A stretch of DNA of 64,000 bases from Streptomyces musisoli (GTDB lineage: Bacteria > Actinomycetota > Actinomycetes > Streptomycetales > Streptomycetaceae). Under the pieces are notes generated by a model. It was not told the DNA's origin. It did not search any database and saw nothing but the letters and a program-made list of their open reading frames with translations. Both the position numbers and the translations under genes were made by a program. Below, in pieces: positions 32,608 to 41,572 of the stretch. The stretch spans positions 1 through 64,000 of the forward strand of contig NZ_JAERRH010000005.1 of assembly GCF_016741855.1 (NCBI RefSeq), read 5' to 3'. Numbering within the stretch: the first letter of the stretch is position 1; each line of letters begins with the position of its first letter.

Positions 32608-33672
32608 TCACCCGGGGACCTTGCAGTCGAACGCGTGCAGGTAGGGGTTGACCGGCTGGACGTCACCGACCTCCAGGCCCGCCGCCCGGAGCCGGCCGGT
32701 CATGCTGTCGGTGGTGTGCTTGGCCCCGCCGACGTTCAGGAGCAGCAGCAGGTCCATGGCGGTGCTGAACCGCATCGACGGGGTGTCGTCGACGAGGTTC
32801 TCGATCACCACGACCCGGGCGCCGGGCCCGCCCGCCCCGACCACGTTGCGCAGCAGCCGGGCGGTGGACTCGTCGTCCCACTCCAGGATGTTCTTGATGA
32901 TGTAGACGTCGGCCTCGACCGGGACGGCCTCCCGGATGTCGCCCGGCACGATGCACATCCGGTCGGCCAGGTCCCCGTCCTCGCGCAGCCGCGGCAGGGC
33001 GTTCTCCACCACCCGCGGCAGGTCCAGCAGGTAGCCCCGCATCGCCGGGTACTTGTCCAGCAGGCTGGCCACCACGTGCCCCTGCCCGCCGCCGAGGTCC
33101 GCGACCGACTTGCTGCCGGACAGGTCCAGCAGCGCGGCGACATCGCGTGCCGACTGCTCGCTGGACGTAGTCATCGCCCGGTTGAAGACGTCGGCCGACT
33201 CCGGGGCGTCCTCGTTCAGGTAGTCGAAGAACTCCTTTCCGTACAGCTCCTCGACGACGTTCCGGCCGGTGCGCACCGCGTGGTCGAGCTTCGGCCAGGC
33301 GTCCCAGGTCCAGGGCTCGGTGCACCACAGCGAGATGTCCCGCAGGCTGTTCGGGTCGTCCACGCGCAGCAGCCGGGACATCTCGGTGTGGGCGAACGTC
33401 CCGTCTGGCCGCTCGGCGAAGACGCCGTAGCAGGACAGGGCGCGCAGCAGCCGGCGCAGCGGCTTCGGCTCGGTGCGCACCGCGGCCGCCAGGCTCTCCA
33501 CGGTCATGGGGGCGTCCCCGAGCGCGTCGGCGACACCGAGCCGGGCGGCGGCGCGGACGGCGGCGGCGCAGGCCGCCCCGAACACGAGCTCGCGCAGCCG
33601 CATCGACGGCAGGGGAGAGGGGGGCGCGCCCGGCTCCACCTGAGCCGAGAGGGCGGGGGATGGTGCGGTCAT
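32608..33672 (-). CDS. O-methyltransferase-like protein of the pigment locus
   Basis: 354 aa from ATG 33672. A dimerisation winged helix (~20-105) is followed by a SAM-binding domain with DLGGGQGH (192-199) and LLDLPRVVENA. Where many family members have LHDW with the catalytic His, this protein reads ILEW (262-265), so the base is missing, as in DnrK/RdmB-type enzymes that methylate by proximity or hydroxylate instead. It is convergent with the PKS operon and is not part of the S. coelicolor whiE set as I know it. It is a likely tailoring enzyme. Confidence 0.9.
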   Translation of the reverse strand: MTAPSPALSAQVEPGAPPSPLPSMRLRELVFGAACAAAVRAAARLGVADALGDAPMTVESLAAAVRTEPKPLRRLLRALSCYGVFAERPDGTFAHTEMSRLLRVDDPNSLRDISLWCTEPWTWDAWPKLDHAVRTGRNVVEELYGKEFFDYLNEDAPESADVFNRAMTTSSEQSARDVAALLDLSGSKSVADLGGGQGHVVASLLDKYPAMRGYLLDLPRVVENALPRLREDGDLADRMCIVPGDIREAVPVEADVYIIKNILEWDDESTARLLRNVVGAGGPGARVVVIENLVDDTPSMRFSTAMDLLLLLNVGGAKHTTDSMTGRLRAAGLEVGDVQPVNPYLHAFDCKVPG

Positions 33673-33715
33673 GTGCCGCCTTCCTTCCTTGCGTGGGCCG
33701 GGTACGGCCGTCCGG

Positions 33716-34873
33716 TCAGCACAGGCCCGCGGGCTTGGAGGCCCGGCAGGCGTTGCCTTCGAAGAAGTTGGCGCTCTTGGTGGATTCCTGGTTGACCAGG
33801 TCCGCCGGGGAGTTGTCGGCCAGGCGGTTGTCGGTGATCCGGTTCCGCACGCTCGTGGCGCCCACGAAGCTCTTGAACAGGACGATGCCGCCCGACAGCG
33901 GCGACTTGCCGGAGTGGCCGGTGACCGCGTTCATCATCACCAGGGCCTTCTCGGTGCCGGTCAGGACGATGCCGGAGCCCTTGAGGTAGGGCAGCCGGGC
34001 GGTCTTCGGGCAGTACTTGTTGTTCCGCTCGACGAGGTTGTAGCCGATGGTCACGGCGCTCGTCTTCGGCTTGTTCTCGTCGCCGACGACGAACACGCCC
34101 GCGCAGTTGCCGATGACGTGGTTGCGCAAGACGGAGACGTTGCGCAGCCGGCGGACGGTGACGCCGATCCGGTTGCCCTCCACGTGGTTGCCCGCGACCA
34201 GCGTGCCCCTGCTGTTCGTGGCGCCTTCCTCGGCCTGCACGTTGTTGGCGAGGAACAGCCCGGCGTCCCCGTTGCCCCGGGCGGTGTTGCCGCGGAACAC
34301 CGCCCGGGTGGAGTGCTCGTCGGCGATGCCCCACTGGCCGTTGTCGTCGGCGGTCACCCGCTCCACGGCCAGCCGGTCGGTGCCCATGGACCACACGCCG
34401 GTCTTGGGGAAGCCGGTCACCCTCAGGTCGGCGATGGTGACGTCCGCTAGGGCCTTGTTCTTGCCGCCGATCACGCAGATGCCGTTGCCGGCCTGACGGC
34501 AGGTGAGCGGGGCCTTCTTCTTGTGCGCCGCCGACGTGGTCTTCATGTGCGGCGTGGACGTGGTCTTCTTGTGCGCCGCGGTGGTGGTCTTCTTGGCGGG
34601 CGTGGACTTCTTCTTCTTGGGGGGCCGGAGCACGGTGGCCCGGCCCATGCCGCGCAGGGTCAGTCCGGGCGTCTTCACCGTGACGTTCTCGCGGTAGGTG
34701 CCGGCCATCACGAGCACGGTGTCGCCGGGCCGGGCGGCGTTCACCGCCTTCTGGATCGACTCACCCGGCCGCACCACGAGGGTCTGGTGGGCGGCCGACG
34801 CCGGGGTGGTGCCGAGGACCGCCCCGGCGAGGGTGGTGGCGCACGCGAGGTACGTAATATGGCGTTTTTTCAC
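33716..34873 (-). CDS. Secreted right-handed parallel beta-helix protein
   Basis: 385 aa from GTG 34873. A signal peptide ends TTPASA (~28). The following SIQKAVNAARPGDTVLVMAGTY is the usual cap of NosD/pectate-lyase-like beta helices, and ~8 coils with asparagine ladders (NHVEGN, NHVIGN, NLVERN) follow. A Lys/Thr/His-rich loop (~84-122) interrupts the first coils. A surface sugar-related role is likely; no catalytic residues were identified. It sits at the right edge of the inserted segment. Confidence 0.88.
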   Translation of the reverse strand: MKKRHITYLACATTLAGAVLGTTPASAAHQTLVVRPGESIQKAVNAARPGDTVLVMAGTYRENVTVKTPGLTLRGMGRATVLRPPKKKKSTPAKKTTTAAHKKTTSTPHMKTTSAAHKKKAPLTCRQAGNGICVIGGKNKALADVTIADLRVTGFPKTGVWSMGTDRLAVERVTADDNGQWGIADEHSTRAVFRGNTARGNGDAGLFLANNVQAEEGATNSRGTLVAGNHVEGNRIGVTVRRLRNVSVLRNHVIGNCAGVFVVGDENKPKTSAVTIGYNLVERNNKYCPKTARLPYLKGSGIVLTGTEKALVMMNAVTGHSGKSPLSGGIVLFKSFVGATSVRNRITDNRLADNSPADLVNQESTKSANFFEGNACRASKPAGLC

Positions 34874-34955
34874 ACTCCGAAGGCTAGGAGTGCATGAGCT
34901 GATTACCGGCCGGATGCTCCGTTCGGCGGCGTGTCAACGGGCCCGGAAACGCCGA

Positions 34956-34975
34956 AGCGCCCCCGAAGGGGCGCT
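34956..34975. terminator. Terminator hairpin of the DUF4191 gene
   Basis: AGCGCCCC / GGGGCGCT arms with a CGAA loop (34956-34975) lie 21 nt beyond the DUF4191 stop (34997) on the minus strand, upstream of the beta-helix gene. Confidence 0.75.
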
Positions 34976-34996
34976 CGGCCGAGTCGGTGCGTGGGC

Positions 34997-35698
34997 TCAG
35001 CGGCCCCGCTGGCCGCCCTTGGGCAGCCTCATACCCTTGGGCATGGGCCCCTTCGGCAGCGGCATGTTGCTCATCAGGTCGCCCATGGCCCGCAGCCGGT
35101 CGTTGGTGGCCGTCACCTGGGGGCCGGCGAGGACGCGGGGGAACTTCAGCAGGGTCGTGCGGAGCTTCTTCAGCTCGACCTGGCCCTCGCCGTTGCCGAC
35201 GATCACGTCGTGCACCGGCACGTCCGCGACGATACGGTTCATCTTCTTCTTCTCGGCGGCCAGCAGGCTCTTCACCCGGTTCGGGTTGCCCTCGGCGACC
35301 AGCACGATGCCGGCCTTGCCGACCGCCCGGTGCACCACGTCCTGGCTGCGGTTCATCGCCACCGCCGGAGTCGTCGTCCAGCCCCGGCCGATGTTGTCCA
35401 GCACGGCCGCGGCGGCGCCCGGCTGGCCCTCCATCTGGCCGAAGGCGGCCCGCTCGGCCCGGCGGCCGAACACGATCGCCGTTGCCAGCAGGGCGATCAG
35501 CAGGCCGAAGATGCCCAGATAGACCGGGTGGCCGATCAGAAAGCCGATCGCGAGGAAGACACCGAGGGTGCCGATGCCGACGGCCGCGAGTACGAGGCCG
35601 ATCATCTTGTCGGCCTTGCGGGTCATCTTGTACGTGAGGGCGATCTGCTTCAGTCGCCCTGCGTTCGCGGCGTCCGCCGCGGTTTCCTTCCTCGCCAT
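34997..35698 (-). CDS. DUF4191 membrane protein
   Basis: 233 aa from ATG 35698. Two membrane segments (~33-75) are followed by a conserved cytoplasmic region (RGWTTTPAVAMNRSQDVVHR, KKMNRIVADVPVHDVIVGNG) and a Pro/Gly/Lys-rich tail. It is an actinobacterial conserved protein near lipA with no known reaction. It resumes the core gene order after the pigment locus. Confidence 0.9.
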   Translation of the reverse strand: MARKETAADAANAGRLKQIALTYKMTRKADKMIGLVLAAVGIGTLGVFLAIGFLIGHPVYLGIFGLLIALLATAIVFGRRAERAAFGQMEGQPGAAAAVLDNIGRGWTTTPAVAMNRSQDVVHRAVGKAGIVLVAEGNPNRVKSLLAAEKKKMNRIVADVPVHDVIVGNGEGQVELKKLRTTLLKFPRVLAGPQVTATNDRLRAMGDLMSNMPLPKGPMPKGMRLPKGGQRGR

Positions 35699-35758
35699 GC
35701 CACGAAGTCTACGTGCCCCCGGGAGCGCGGACGACGGCAGTGCCCGGCGGAGGGGACG

Positions 35759-35956
35759 TCAGGGCCGGGTGGCGGCCTGTTCGAGGACCCGCTGGGCCTC
35801 GACCCGGGCCTTGGCCCGGCGGCGGTCCTCCAGCACGGAGGTCCAGGCGTTGCGGCGGGCGGTGCGCTGGCCGCCGCTCATCAGCAGGGACTCGACGGCG
35901 CGGAGGGCGTCGGTGAAGGACGGGATGGCGGTGGCGCGGACGGGCGCGGCCTGCAT
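35759..35956 (-). CDS. Small conserved protein, 65 aa
   Basis: ATG 35956 begins MQAAPVRATAIPSFTDALRA, and an Arg/Ala-rich helix ends the protein (EDRRRAKARVEAQRVLEQA). An upstream in-frame start would add a Pro-rich stretch and is unlikely. It is soluble and basic, with no family name I can give. It lies between DUF4191 and lipA on the same strand. Confidence 0.75.
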   Translation of the reverse strand: MQAAPVRATAIPSFTDALRAVESLLMSGGQRTARRNAWTSVLEDRRRAKARVEAQRVLEQAATRP

Positions 35957-36215
35957 GATCGAGGTCCCCCCTCGGAGCGGTGGAGATACGGGGCGTGATA
36001 CCAGAGTCACTGATTGGTGTTACCAGGGCATGTCCGACCGGTCAAACACCGATGACACCTTGGCGCGGAAGGCGGAACGCCGACGCGGCCCTGACGGTCG
36101 CCCTCATCAGCGAGGACGGTCAGGACCGCGTCGAGTCGGCCATTACTGGCCAGTAATTGCTTGTGCGCGAATTCACACGCTCGGGGGAGCGGGCGGCTCG
36201 GTGGAGCGGGCTGTC

Positions 36216-37181
36216 TCAGACCGCCTGGACCGCGATGTACGTGCCCCGCTTCTCGACGGCCATCCGGTAGAGCCGCCCGGCGCGGTACGAGGAGCGCACC
36301 AGCGGGCCGGACATCACTCCGGAGAAGCCGATCTGCTCGGCCTCCTCCTTCAGCTCCACGAACTCCTGCGGCTTCACCCAGCGCTCCACGGGGTGGTGGC
36401 GCACGGAGGGGCGCAGGTACTGGGTGATGGTGACCAGCTCGCAGCCGGCCTCGTGCAGCTGCTTGAGCGCCTCGCTGACCTCCTCGCGGGTCTCGCCCAT
36501 GCCGAGGATCAGGTTCGACTTGGTCACCAGGCCGAAGTCACGGGCCTCGGTGATGACCTTCAGGGAGCGCTCGTAGCGGAAGCCGGGGCGGATCCGCTTG
36601 AAGATCCGCGGCACGGTCTCGACGTTGTGCGCGAAGACCTCCGGCCGGGACTCGAAGACCTCCGCCAGCTGCTCCGGGACCGCGTTGAAGTCGGGGGCCA
36701 GCAGCTCCACCTTGGTGCGTCCGGCCTCGCGGTCCGCCGTCTGCGCGTGGATCTGGCGCACGGTCTCGGCGTACAGCCAGGCGCCGCCGTCCTCCAGGTC
36801 GTCCCGGGCGACGCCGGTGATGGTGGCGTAGTTCAGGTCCATGGTGACCACGGACTCACCCACCCGGCGCGGTTCGTCGCGGTCGAGCGCCTCGGGCTTG
36901 CCGGTGTCGATCTGGCAGAAGTCGCAGCGCCGGGTGCACTGGTCGCCGCCGATGAGGAAGGTCGCCTCGCGGTCCTCCCAGCACTCGTAGATGTTCGGGC
37001 AGCCGGCTTCCTGGCAGACCGTGTGCAGGCCCTCGCTCTTCACGAGGTTCTGCATCTTCGTGTACTCGGGACCCATTTTCGCCCGGGTCTTGATCCACTC
37101 GGGCTTGCGCTCGATGGGGGTCTGGCTGTTGCGGACCTCCAGGCGCAGCATCTTGCGTCCGTCGGGTGCGACTGCGGACAC
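36216..37181 (-). CDS. lipA: Lipoyl synthase
   Basis: 321 aa from GTG 37181, behind AGGGAG. A radical-SAM enzyme, it inserts two sulphurs into protein-bound octanoyl groups. The auxiliary cluster cysteines are in CQEAGCPNIYEC and the radical-SAM cluster is CTRRCDFC. The C-terminal GPLVRSSYRA carries the conserved Ser-Ser-Tyr. It follows lipB by 118 nt. Its products are the lipoyl domains of SucB in this window. Confidence 0.97.
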   Translation of the reverse strand: MSAVAPDGRKMLRLEVRNSQTPIERKPEWIKTRAKMGPEYTKMQNLVKSEGLHTVCQEAGCPNIYECWEDREATFLIGGDQCTRRCDFCQIDTGKPEALDRDEPRRVGESVVTMDLNYATITGVARDDLEDGGAWLYAETVRQIHAQTADREAGRTKVELLAPDFNAVPEQLAEVFESRPEVFAHNVETVPRIFKRIRPGFRYERSLKVITEARDFGLVTKSNLILGMGETREEVSEALKQLHEAGCELVTITQYLRPSVRHHPVERWVKPQEFVELKEEAEQIGFSGVMSGPLVRSSYRAGRLYRMAVEKRGTYIAVQAV

Positions 37182-37299
37182 GACCGGCTCCCTAAGCTTT
37201 GATTCCTCGGCGCACACCAGGGTACGCCCGTGCTCTTCGCGCCCTGCCGTCGAGACCAACCTCACGGTCGCAGGACGCATTCCCGGACGGCCGGACGGA

Positions 37300-38097
37300 T
37301 CAGGCGGACGCCTTCTCGATCTCCCGCGGCTTCGGCTCGGCGTTCTCGAGGATGTCCGCCAGGTGCTTCTCCATCACCGGCAGGACGTCCTCGATCGTGA
37401 TGTCCCGGCCCAGCTCGCTCGCGAGGGAGGCGACGCCCGCGTCCCGGATGCCGCACGGGATGATCCGGTCGAACCACTTCATGTCGGGGTTCACGTTGAA
37501 CGAGAAGCCGTGCATGGTCACGCCCTTGGCCACCCGGATGCCGATCTGGGCGATCTTGCGGTCCTCGCGCCGCTGGCCCGCGTTGGAGGGGGCGTACTCG
37601 GGGCCGTTGAGGCGCGGGTCGAACTCCTCGTCGGTCAGCCGGGGGTCGAGGTCCAGGGACAGGCCGCCCAGCGCCGGCCGCTGCTCGACCGGGTCGCCGA
37701 GCACCCACACGCCGCTGCGGCCCTCGACCCGGGTGGTCTCCAGGCCGAACTCGGCGCAGGCGCGGATGATCGCCTCCTCCAGCCGCCGTACGTGCGCGAC
37801 CACGTCCACCGGGCGGGGCAGCTTCTGGATCGGGTAGCCGACCAGCTGACCCGGGCCGTGCCAGGTGATCTTGCCGCCGCGGTCCACGTCGATGACCGGG
37901 GTGCCGTCCAGCGGACGCTCGCTGTCCTCGGTGCGCCGGCCCGCCGTGTACACGGGCGGGTGCTCCAGGAGGATCACCGTGTCGGGGACCTCGTCGGCGA
38001 ACCGGGCCGCGTGCACCCGGCGCTGCTCGTCCCAGGCCTCCTGGTAATCGACGGCATCCGCACCGAACCCCATGCGGACGAACCGCAACTCACTCAC
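37300..38097 (-). CDS. lipB: Octanoyl-(acyl carrier protein):protein N-octanoyltransferase
   Basis: 265 aa from GTG 38097, with GGGAGG upstream. It moves octanoate from ACP to lipoyl domains, the step before LipA. Signatures are RGGKITWHGPGQLVGYPI, the Lys of RKIAQIGIRV and the acyl-linking Cys in RIIPCGIRDAGVASL. The ~50-residue segment holding DPRLNGPEYAPSNAGQRRED is longer than in enterobacterial LipB, as usual in actinobacteria. Confidence 0.97.
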   Translation of the reverse strand: MSELRFVRMGFGADAVDYQEAWDEQRRVHAARFADEVPDTVILLEHPPVYTAGRRTEDSERPLDGTPVIDVDRGGKITWHGPGQLVGYPIQKLPRPVDVVAHVRRLEEAIIRACAEFGLETTRVEGRSGVWVLGDPVEQRPALGGLSLDLDPRLTDEEFDPRLNGPEYAPSNAGQRREDRKIAQIGIRVAKGVTMHGFSFNVNPDMKWFDRIIPCGIRDAGVASLASELGRDITIEDVLPVMEKHLADILENAEPKPREIEKASA

Positions 38098-38337
38098 GGC
38101 AAGCGCCTCCCTCAGCGAACCGGTGTGTCAGGCACGTAACGCGCCCACGCCACTGTACGTCCGACCGGAGTACGTCAGCCCTAGGGGCGTTCCTCACACG
38201 ATCGGATGAATGCGCAGTGAACTGTGCGATCGTCTGCTCACTCTCCGCTACATTCGCGCCGTTCGTGAGGCCATAAGGGCTGCTCAAAGGCAATCCGGGC
38301 ACTTCAGAGGCCCGGAAGGCAGGAGACCGCACCGCAG

Positions 38338-39801
38338 ATGACGGACCGACCCGCGCAGCGCACCCCCAACCGCCAGCTCGCCGCGCTCATCGCAGAAGCG
38401 GGGTTCTCCAACGCGGGTCTGGCTCGTCGCGTCGACCAGCTCGGCCTGGAGCACGGGCTCGACCTCAGATACGACAAGACATCGGTGACCCGCTGGCTGC
38501 GCGGACAGCAGCCGCGGGGGACGACGCCCGCTCTCATCGCCGAGGTGTTCACACGCCGGCTCGGACGCCGGCTCACCGCCCAGGACCTCGGCCTGGACGC
38601 CTGCGCGCCGGTGTACGCCGGCCTGGAGTTCGCGGCCACGCCGGAGGAGGCCGTCGACATCGTCAGCGGGCTGTGGCGCAAGGACTCCGGCAGCCACGCC
38701 GAACTGCGCAAGATCGCCTTCACGCCGGCGGGGCTGGTCGTGCCCAGCCGGGACTGGCTGATCGGCAAGCCCGACGACCGGGTGGCCCGCGAGCCGGCGC
38801 CCCGGGTGCCGCCGCAGGGCCGGCCCGGTGCGGCCAGGCCGCAGCAGGGGGTGCCGGCCGTGGCCCGGGCGCGCGGGCAGGCCGAGCGCGGCCCCGGGCA
38901 CCGGGTCGGCGGCGGTGACATCGCCGCGTTGCGCTCGGTCGGCGAGCTGTTCCGCACGCTCGACGACCGGTTCGGCGGCGGTCACGCCCGCCAGGCGCTG
39001 GTGCGGTACCTGGAGCACGAGTGCGAGCCGATGCTCCGCGGCAGCTACGACGAGCAGACCGGCCGCCGCCTGTTCGGTGCCGCCGCCGACCTGACCCGGC
39101 TCGCGGGCTGGACGTCGTACGACATCGCCGCGCACGGACTCGCGCAGCGCTACTTCGTGCAGGCGCTGCGTCTCGCCCAGGCGGCCGGCGACCGGTCGTA
39201 CGGTTCCTATGTGCTGGTCACCATGAGCCGCCAGGCCGTCTACCTCGGCCACGGCAGGGAGGCCGTGCAGCTGGCGCGGGTCGCCCAGCAGGGCGTCGGC
39301 ACCGGCGCCCCGCCCGTCGTCCAGGCGCTGCTGCACGCGTCCGAGGCGCGGGCGCACGGTGTGCTCGGCGAGGTGCGGGCGTGCACCGCGGCGCTGGTGC
39401 GGGCGGAGCGCGCGCTGGAGGCGGCGCGGCCCGGGGACGACGTGCCGTACTGGGCCGCGTTCTTCGACGAGGCCCAGCTCGCGGACGAGTTCGGGCACTG
39501 CCACCGGGATCTCCAGCAGTACCGGGCCGCCGCGCAGCACGCCGAGCGCGCACTCCAGCTGAGGGCGGCGGGCTTCGCCCGCAGCCGCCTGTTCTGCCGG
39601 GTCGTCCTCGCCACCGCCCGGCTCGGCCTCGGCGAACTCGACCAGGCGTGCGCGCTGGCGGCGGAAGCCGCCGGCCAGGCCGCGGAGATGCGGTCCGCCC
39701 GCGCGGTGGAGTACGTCAGGGACTTCGAACGCCGCCTGGAACCGTACAAGGACGCGGCCCCGGTCCGGGGCTACCGGGAGAAGGTGGCGGCACTGGGCTG
39801 A
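38338..39801 (+). CDS. NsdA-like regulator with N-terminal HTH and TPR region
   Basis: 487 aa from ATG 38338; AGGAG is present but 13 nt upstream. The N-terminal domain (~10-80, RQLAALIAEAGFSNAGLARR, KTSVTRWLRGQQPRG) is helix-turn-helix-like. A Pro/Arg-rich linker (~150-185) and a long helical TPR-type region (~190-480) follow. The resemblance to NsdA, a sporulation and antibiotic regulator, is from memory of the architecture. It is divergent from lipB and probably acts in developmental control. Confidence 0.82.
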   Translation: MTDRPAQRTPNRQLAALIAEAGFSNAGLARRVDQLGLEHGLDLRYDKTSVTRWLRGQQPRGTTPALIAEVFTRRLGRRLTAQDLGLDACAPVYAGLEFAATPEEAVDIVSGLWRKDSGSHAELRKIAFTPAGLVVPSRDWLIGKPDDRVAREPAPRVPPQGRPGAARPQQGVPAVARARGQAERGPGHRVGGGDIAALRSVGELFRTLDDRFGGGHARQALVRYLEHECEPMLRGSYDEQTGRRLFGAAADLTRLAGWTSYDIAAHGLAQRYFVQALRLAQAAGDRSYGSYVLVTMSRQAVYLGHGREAVQLARVAQQGVGTGAPPVVQALLHASEARAHGVLGEVRACTAALVRAERALEAARPGDDVPYWAAFFDEAQLADEFGHCHRDLQQYRAAAQHAERALQLRAAGFARSRLFCRVVLATARLGLGELDQACALAAEAAGQAAEMRSARAVEYVRDFERRLEPYKDAAPVRGYREKVAALG

Positions 39802-40019
39802 GCCGTGACCCCGGCCGCGACCCGGCACCGCCGGCCGAGGCCGGTGACAGCGCCGGGCCGGGAGCGGCGGCCGGGCCCGTCGCGGCGCCGCCGGTCACGT
39901 CCGTCGTGGCCGAACGCCGTCGCGGCGGGAGTTCCGGCGGCGGGGCGGCACCACCACGGCGGCCACGGCGGGTTTGCGGTGGTCGCCGCCTACTGCCGAC
40001 GAATCTCTGACTCGGGTCA

Positions 40020-41393
40020 CTAGGCCGCTCGGGGCAGGGTCGGGGCCGGGTCGGCGGTGTGCATCGAGCCCGCCGCGCCCAGGTCGGCCAGGATCGCCGA
40101 CGCCGCACGGTGGGCCGAGTGCAGCGCGCCCTGGACCGTGCTGGTGTCCCGGTGGTCGCCGCAGACGTACAGCCCCGCCAGCAGCCGTACCGGCCGGCGC
40201 AGGTCGTGCGGCGGGCGCATCGCCGGGACCGCCTCCGGCGTGTGGTGCACGGCCAGCGTCTCCCAGCGGCGCGTCGAGGTGCCGTAGAGGCGGGAGAGAT
40301 GGATGCGGACGGCCGTGTCCACGCCCTCGGGCGGCGGGCCCAGCACCGTCGAGGAGATCAGCGCCCGGCCGGCCGGCGCCCTGCTCGGATCCACGCTGCT
40401 GAGCACCGCCGTGTGCGCCACCGGCCCACCCCGGTCGGCGTCCAGCAGCAGCGAGGTGCCGGTCGCGAAGACCGCCGTCGCATCGTCGGTGGTGTGGTGG
40501 ACCACGGTCACCGGATGGAAGTCCGGCACTCTCAGCCCCGGCAGCAGCTCCGCCGCCGCCCGCGCGTCGGTGGCCAGCAGCACCGCCCGGCAGCGGATCT
40601 CCCCGTGCTCGGCGGTGGTCACCTTGTTCGTGGACACGGAGGTGACCCGCACCCCGGTGCGCACGGTGCCCGCCGGCAGCCCCCGCGCCAGCAGCTCCGG
40701 CAGCATCTCCGCGCCGCCCTCCGGCACGCACAGCCGCCCGCCGGCGAAGGCCCGCAGCGCCAGGTCGGCACACCGGCTGGAGGTGGTCAGCTCCGGATCG
40801 CACAGCAGCGCGGCGAGCAGCGGGCGCAGGAAGCCGTCGACGGTGCGCGCCGGCACCCCGCGCTGGGCCAGCGCCTGGGCGGCCGGCATCTCGGGGCGGG
40901 CCAGGATGCGTTCGACGGGGGTCGCCGCGATCCGGCCGAGCGCGGCACCCAGCCGGGCCTGGTCCACCGCGCCGCCCACCGGCGCGGCGGCCCGGCCGGG
41001 CGTGCCCGCCGCACTCCGGGGTGCGCCCGCCAGAGCGCGCACCACATGGAGTGCGCCCCGTGCGCCCCGTGCGCTCCCACCGGCCGCCGGTGGGAGCGCA
41101 CGGTGGGCGCGCCCGTCGCGGTGCAGCAGGACGCCCGGCGCGAAGGCGCGCAGGGACAGGGTGTCCAGACCCGGCGTCAGCCGGAGTTCGGGGTAGGACG
41201 TGGACAGCAGCTGTCCGATGCGGTCGAGCCGGAAGCCGTCGACCTTCTCGGTCGACATGCGGCCGCCGACGTACGGGGCGGCCTCCAGGACCGCGGTGGT
41301 GACTCCTGCGGTGGTCAGCCGATGGGCCGCCGAGAGGCCGGCGATTCCGGCTCCCACGATGACGACGTCCACCTGGTACGCGGGCTCAAGCAC
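40020..41393 (-). CDS. FAD-dependent amine oxidase/phytoene-desaturase-like oxidoreductase
   Basis: 457 aa from GTG 41393, behind AGGAGG. The Rossmann motif DVVIVGAGIAGLSAAHRLT is near the N-terminus with the arginine-containing GGRMST, and YVCGDHRDTSTVQGALHSAH forms the C-terminal FAD site. The substrate is unknown. A 10-bp repeat and a 37-nt palindrome interrupt residues ~97-115, encoding an Ala/Gly/Arg loop that looks like an insertion. Confidence 0.9.
   Translation of the reverse strand: MLEPAYQVDVVIVGAGIAGLSAAHRLTTAGVTTAVLEAAPYVGGRMSTEKVDGFRLDRIGQLLSTSYPELRLTPGLDTLSLRAFAPGVLLHRDGRAHRALPPAAGGSARGARGALHVVRALAGAPRSAAGTPGRAAAPVGGAVDQARLGAALGRIAATPVERILARPEMPAAQALAQRGVPARTVDGFLRPLLAALLCDPELTTSSRCADLALRAFAGGRLCVPEGGAEMLPELLARGLPAGTVRTGVRVTSVSTNKVTTAEHGEIRCRAVLLATDARAAAELLPGLRVPDFHPVTVVHHTTDDATAVFATGTSLLLDADRGGPVAHTAVLSSVDPSRAPAGRALISSTVLGPPPEGVDTAVRIHLSRLYGTSTRRWETLAVHHTPEAVPAMRPPHDLRRPVRLLAGLYVCGDHRDTSTVQGALHSAHRAASAILADLGAAGSMHTADPAPTLPRAA
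41067..41103. repeat. 37-nt perfect palindrome inside a coding region
   Basis: 18-bp arms (41067-41084 and 41086-41103, CCGTGCGCTCCCACCGGC) with a 1-nt centre are preceded by tandem GTGCGCCCC units (~41051-41070). The structure is in the FAD oxidoreductase gene and keeps its reading frame. Confidence 0.9.
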
Positions 41394-41572
41394 GAGGCCC
41401 CTCCTGTGGTTGCGCGGCCGGTGGAGACGTCATTCCCCAACTGGCCCCAGGGATACCCGAGTTCAGGTCGAGGTTAGGGCCACGATCGGTCAATAACAGT
41501 CGCGCATTGGCAGGGCACGGTCGCATGGAGGTCGCATGCGGTCACTTTCGTTCGCGGGCGTTGTCCTCCGGT

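Noticed and set aside
25204..34873. Integrative element carrying the pigment locus
   Set aside because: No integrase, excisionase, transfer gene, tRNA target or flanking direct repeat was found, so simple insertion or relocation is all that can be said.
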